A stretch of 64,000 nucleotides of DNA from Prosapia bicincta (Eukaryota > Arthropoda > Insecta > Hemiptera > Cercopidae), in NCBI GenBank assembly GCA_036971475.1, contig JBAIZL010000007.1:33697002-33761001 (forward strand), read 5' to 3'. The notes below the pieces were generated by a model. That model saw only the letters and a list, made by a program, of their open reading frames with translations, did not search any database and had not been told where the DNA came from. The translations under genes were made by a program, and so were the position numbers. Each line of letters opens with the position of its first letter. Position 1 is the first letter of the stretch. Below are positions 61,686 through 64,000 of this stretch, one piece after another.

Positions 61686-63598
61686 CGTGAAGATTGAAGT
61701 GTTTGTTAAACATTAGAAGTATTTATGCAAATAGAAAATATTCTTCTATATTACACACACAGCTTTTAAAATTATCAATACATTTACAATACTCATCTAA
61801 ATGATATCATAACAAAAAATAAGTAAAGTATACTATTAAAAAAAATTATAATAATTGAGTAAACGGCTTAGAAATAATTTATTAATAATAATAAAAAACA
61901 AATATTTATAGTTTAAAAAAAGTTTTCACAAGATAAGAATCTACATGATGGTATATGTTCAGTTTTGCAGCATTCCATTATATCTAGTGCATTGTCAAAC
62001 TGTAAACTCAATTCATTACACTTATTATTTAATGCATTATGAAGACAAAAGGTTCTCTGTAACATGTCTCACCAATTTATTTGTTAAATAGTTTTTGTAT
62101 TTACAATTATCGAAACATTGTAGCATGTTTTAAAAGTTTGTCTTTCTTCATTCATTAATAATATATATCTAAATAAGTATTAAATAATAGATTATTATAT
62201 CACAATAAGATAAATTACTAAAACCATTCATAAAAACAACCCAAATACATTTAACAATATTCATTAAATTAAAACCTCAGTCATTCAGTGCCCTCTTGCT
62301 GACTCGAACTTGAAGCGACTAGCAAAAATATTTATTACTGAACACCTTAGCTGCCGGCCACAATATCGACATTTTCATGGAGAATTGCCAAAATTTTATA
62401 AGCTTATTTTTAAACAATGTGTACTTATTTTTGTTTCCCTATTATATCTAAGTACGAAAATACATTTCTTATCATAATATACAAGACTTGAGCCAATATT
62501 GTTTTTGAAGTATTTTTATTTCCTTATCTGTGCAACACTGTCTTATATTTTGTGTGTTTTGTTTGTAAACAATAAACAACAAAACCGCAATTTCATGTTC
62601 CGATTACCCACACAATAAGCTAACTGGCGAGGAAAGTGTTTCGGTGCTTAAGACGAAGACATGTATACGTGTTGTAAGTGATTGATTTGTGAGTTTATAA
62701 ATATTTTGTATATGAACGGAAGTGTAAACAAATTGTCTGATAAGTAATGCTCCAGATTCGATGAATACTACACAAGATTCATAACAAGTAAAAGTTCTGA
62801 AACTTGATAATTTACTTTTTAAGGAATTTACGTTATAATATACTTCCTAGTAATATTATCGAAGTGTGTCATTTTTTGTACTTAACTCAACCAAGACCGT
62901 TTTTGTAAGAATTATTATACAACTAAATATTTAGTAAATATTTCTCACTTATTTTTTAGGTTTTGTGAAATCTTAAATACAATAGTGAAAATCAATAAAA
63001 TATGTAATTAAAAAATATTTATTTTATTATCAATGTATATAAAGATAAACTTCTTTAAATGAACCAACTTGAAATAATCATCTCAACTTCGTTAAAATTG
63101 TTAAAAAATACATGTGTCGGCGAGTTGTTAACTCCTGACGAAAAGCTCCTAAAATAACATCATGTTTAAAGTGCTGTTGACATTAATCTATCACACAAAA
63201 ACCATCGTAATTACATCTGTAAATTGTGTGAAGCTTGTTGTTTATTACTGTGCATTAATTTTTCCGAAAGTAGCAACACCGATTGAGTAATACGAATAAA
63301 CATAAAACGTTACTAGACAACAATGTAACCGGTCTAGTGGTCTAGATGGTACAGGTCTAGTAGCCCGAAGGAATTCGGTACAGCCTACTAGGCCGTCAGG
63401 CCAATTAATACTCAATACTCATTTAGATACTTCATACTTCAGATACTCATGGCAGCTAAAGTGTTTACATGTCGAATGTGTAAGGATCAAATAATTAAGG
63501 ATGAAAATTGGTGATTTTTAGTAATAGAGGACTTCTTTTATTCCATCCAATTTTGGTTCAACAGTATACCATTAGTTATTTAAAAGTTGATATGAAAT
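61686..63598. other. No gene recognised
   Basis: AT-rich sequence; no frame, motif or repeat that I can support. Confidence 0.5.
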
Positions 63599-64000
63599 AT
63601 AGTAGAGCCTCTCTAATTCATCACAAGCATCCTATGCACTGCCACGTAGTATAGGCTCCATTACATAAAGCCAATACTAGACATGAGTCCTTCGATTTCT
63701 GAGAAAATCTCTCAACACAGAAAATAAAGAGACTTATAGGGAAGTAAATGAAATACATTGGATGGTATTAACTAAAACAAAGCATGATTAAGGAAATTGA
63801 TATTATTAAGGCAAGTTCGGCGCAATAAACAAAATTCTTTAGTATTAAAAAATAACAAACTTTTTAATAACTAAAATGTACTTATTTAAATACGTAAATA
63901 AATAGATTTAATACCATATTTTTTCTTGCTGTTGTTATTGTTCTTAAAAGGGACAGTAATATATTTTTTTATATCTTTTAAGAAAATAGAGTAACAAACT
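63599..64000. mobile_element. pogo-type MITE, left part, cut by window end
   Basis: AGTAGAGCCTCTCTAATTCA and GTAGTATAGGC(T/G)CCAT match the left end of the MITE at 15409-15839; the AATTCTTTAGTA block also recurs near 63833. The right end lies beyond the window or is lost. Confidence 0.5.

Overview
The window looks like AT-rich nuclear DNA of an animal, most likely an insect. It holds GT-AG introns of several kb, phase-matched exons of a multidomain extracellular protein, and a dense mix of arthropod-type transposons (piggyBac, Tigger/pogo, Tc1, RNase H-bearing non-LTR retrotransposons, Penelope-like elements). I cannot name the species.

One host gene dominates. It runs on the minus strand from a signal-peptide exon at 49391 to at least 3849 and continues past what I can see. 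I reconstructed 14 coding exons whose splice phases all agree, giving 1636 codons and no stop. The predicted product is secreted or membrane-anchored: signal peptide, four thrombospondin type 1 (TSP1) repeats, two laminin G-like domains and an Ig-like domain. The third TSP1 repeat is split by a Ser/Thr/Asn-rich insert of about 800 residues, inside a single 2541-bp exon. I do not recognise an orthologue.

Almost everything else is mobile DNA in the introns or in the 5' flank. DNA transposons: an intact Tigger-like transposon (17334-19809), a broken Tc1-like element (12165-13221), several piggyBac-type elements with TTAA ends (4424-5470, 13222-15204, 33436-34113, 40521-41467, 43364-44781, up to 53340), pogo-type MITEs (15409-15839, 24350-25288, 54845-55463, 63599 onward), and a Harbinger-like candidate enclosing a 98/99-bp tandem array (57412-61182). 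Non-LTR fragments lie at 1354-2112, 8128-9016 (with a 44-bp target duplication), 25624-27461, 36785-36976 and 50990-51485.

The most interesting layer is a set of Penelope-like (PLE) or PLE-resembling short repeats, mostly head-to-head inverted pairs that would form hairpins. I label them families A to G. A and B carry GIY-YIG endonuclease coding sequence, and an A unit encloses a reverse-transcriptase fragment. Near the junction of the arms, families A, F, C and G contain a hammerhead-ribozyme-like fold: stem I closing on a CUGANGA-type core, a stem II hairpin, GAA, and a short, mostly palindromic stem III. In F the stems vary by compensatory changes between copies. In C and G the core reads UYGACAA, which would replace the canonical C3-G8 pair by U3-A8.

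From about 51.5 kb to the end I see no host gene, only transposon remains, microsatellites and AT-rich DNA.
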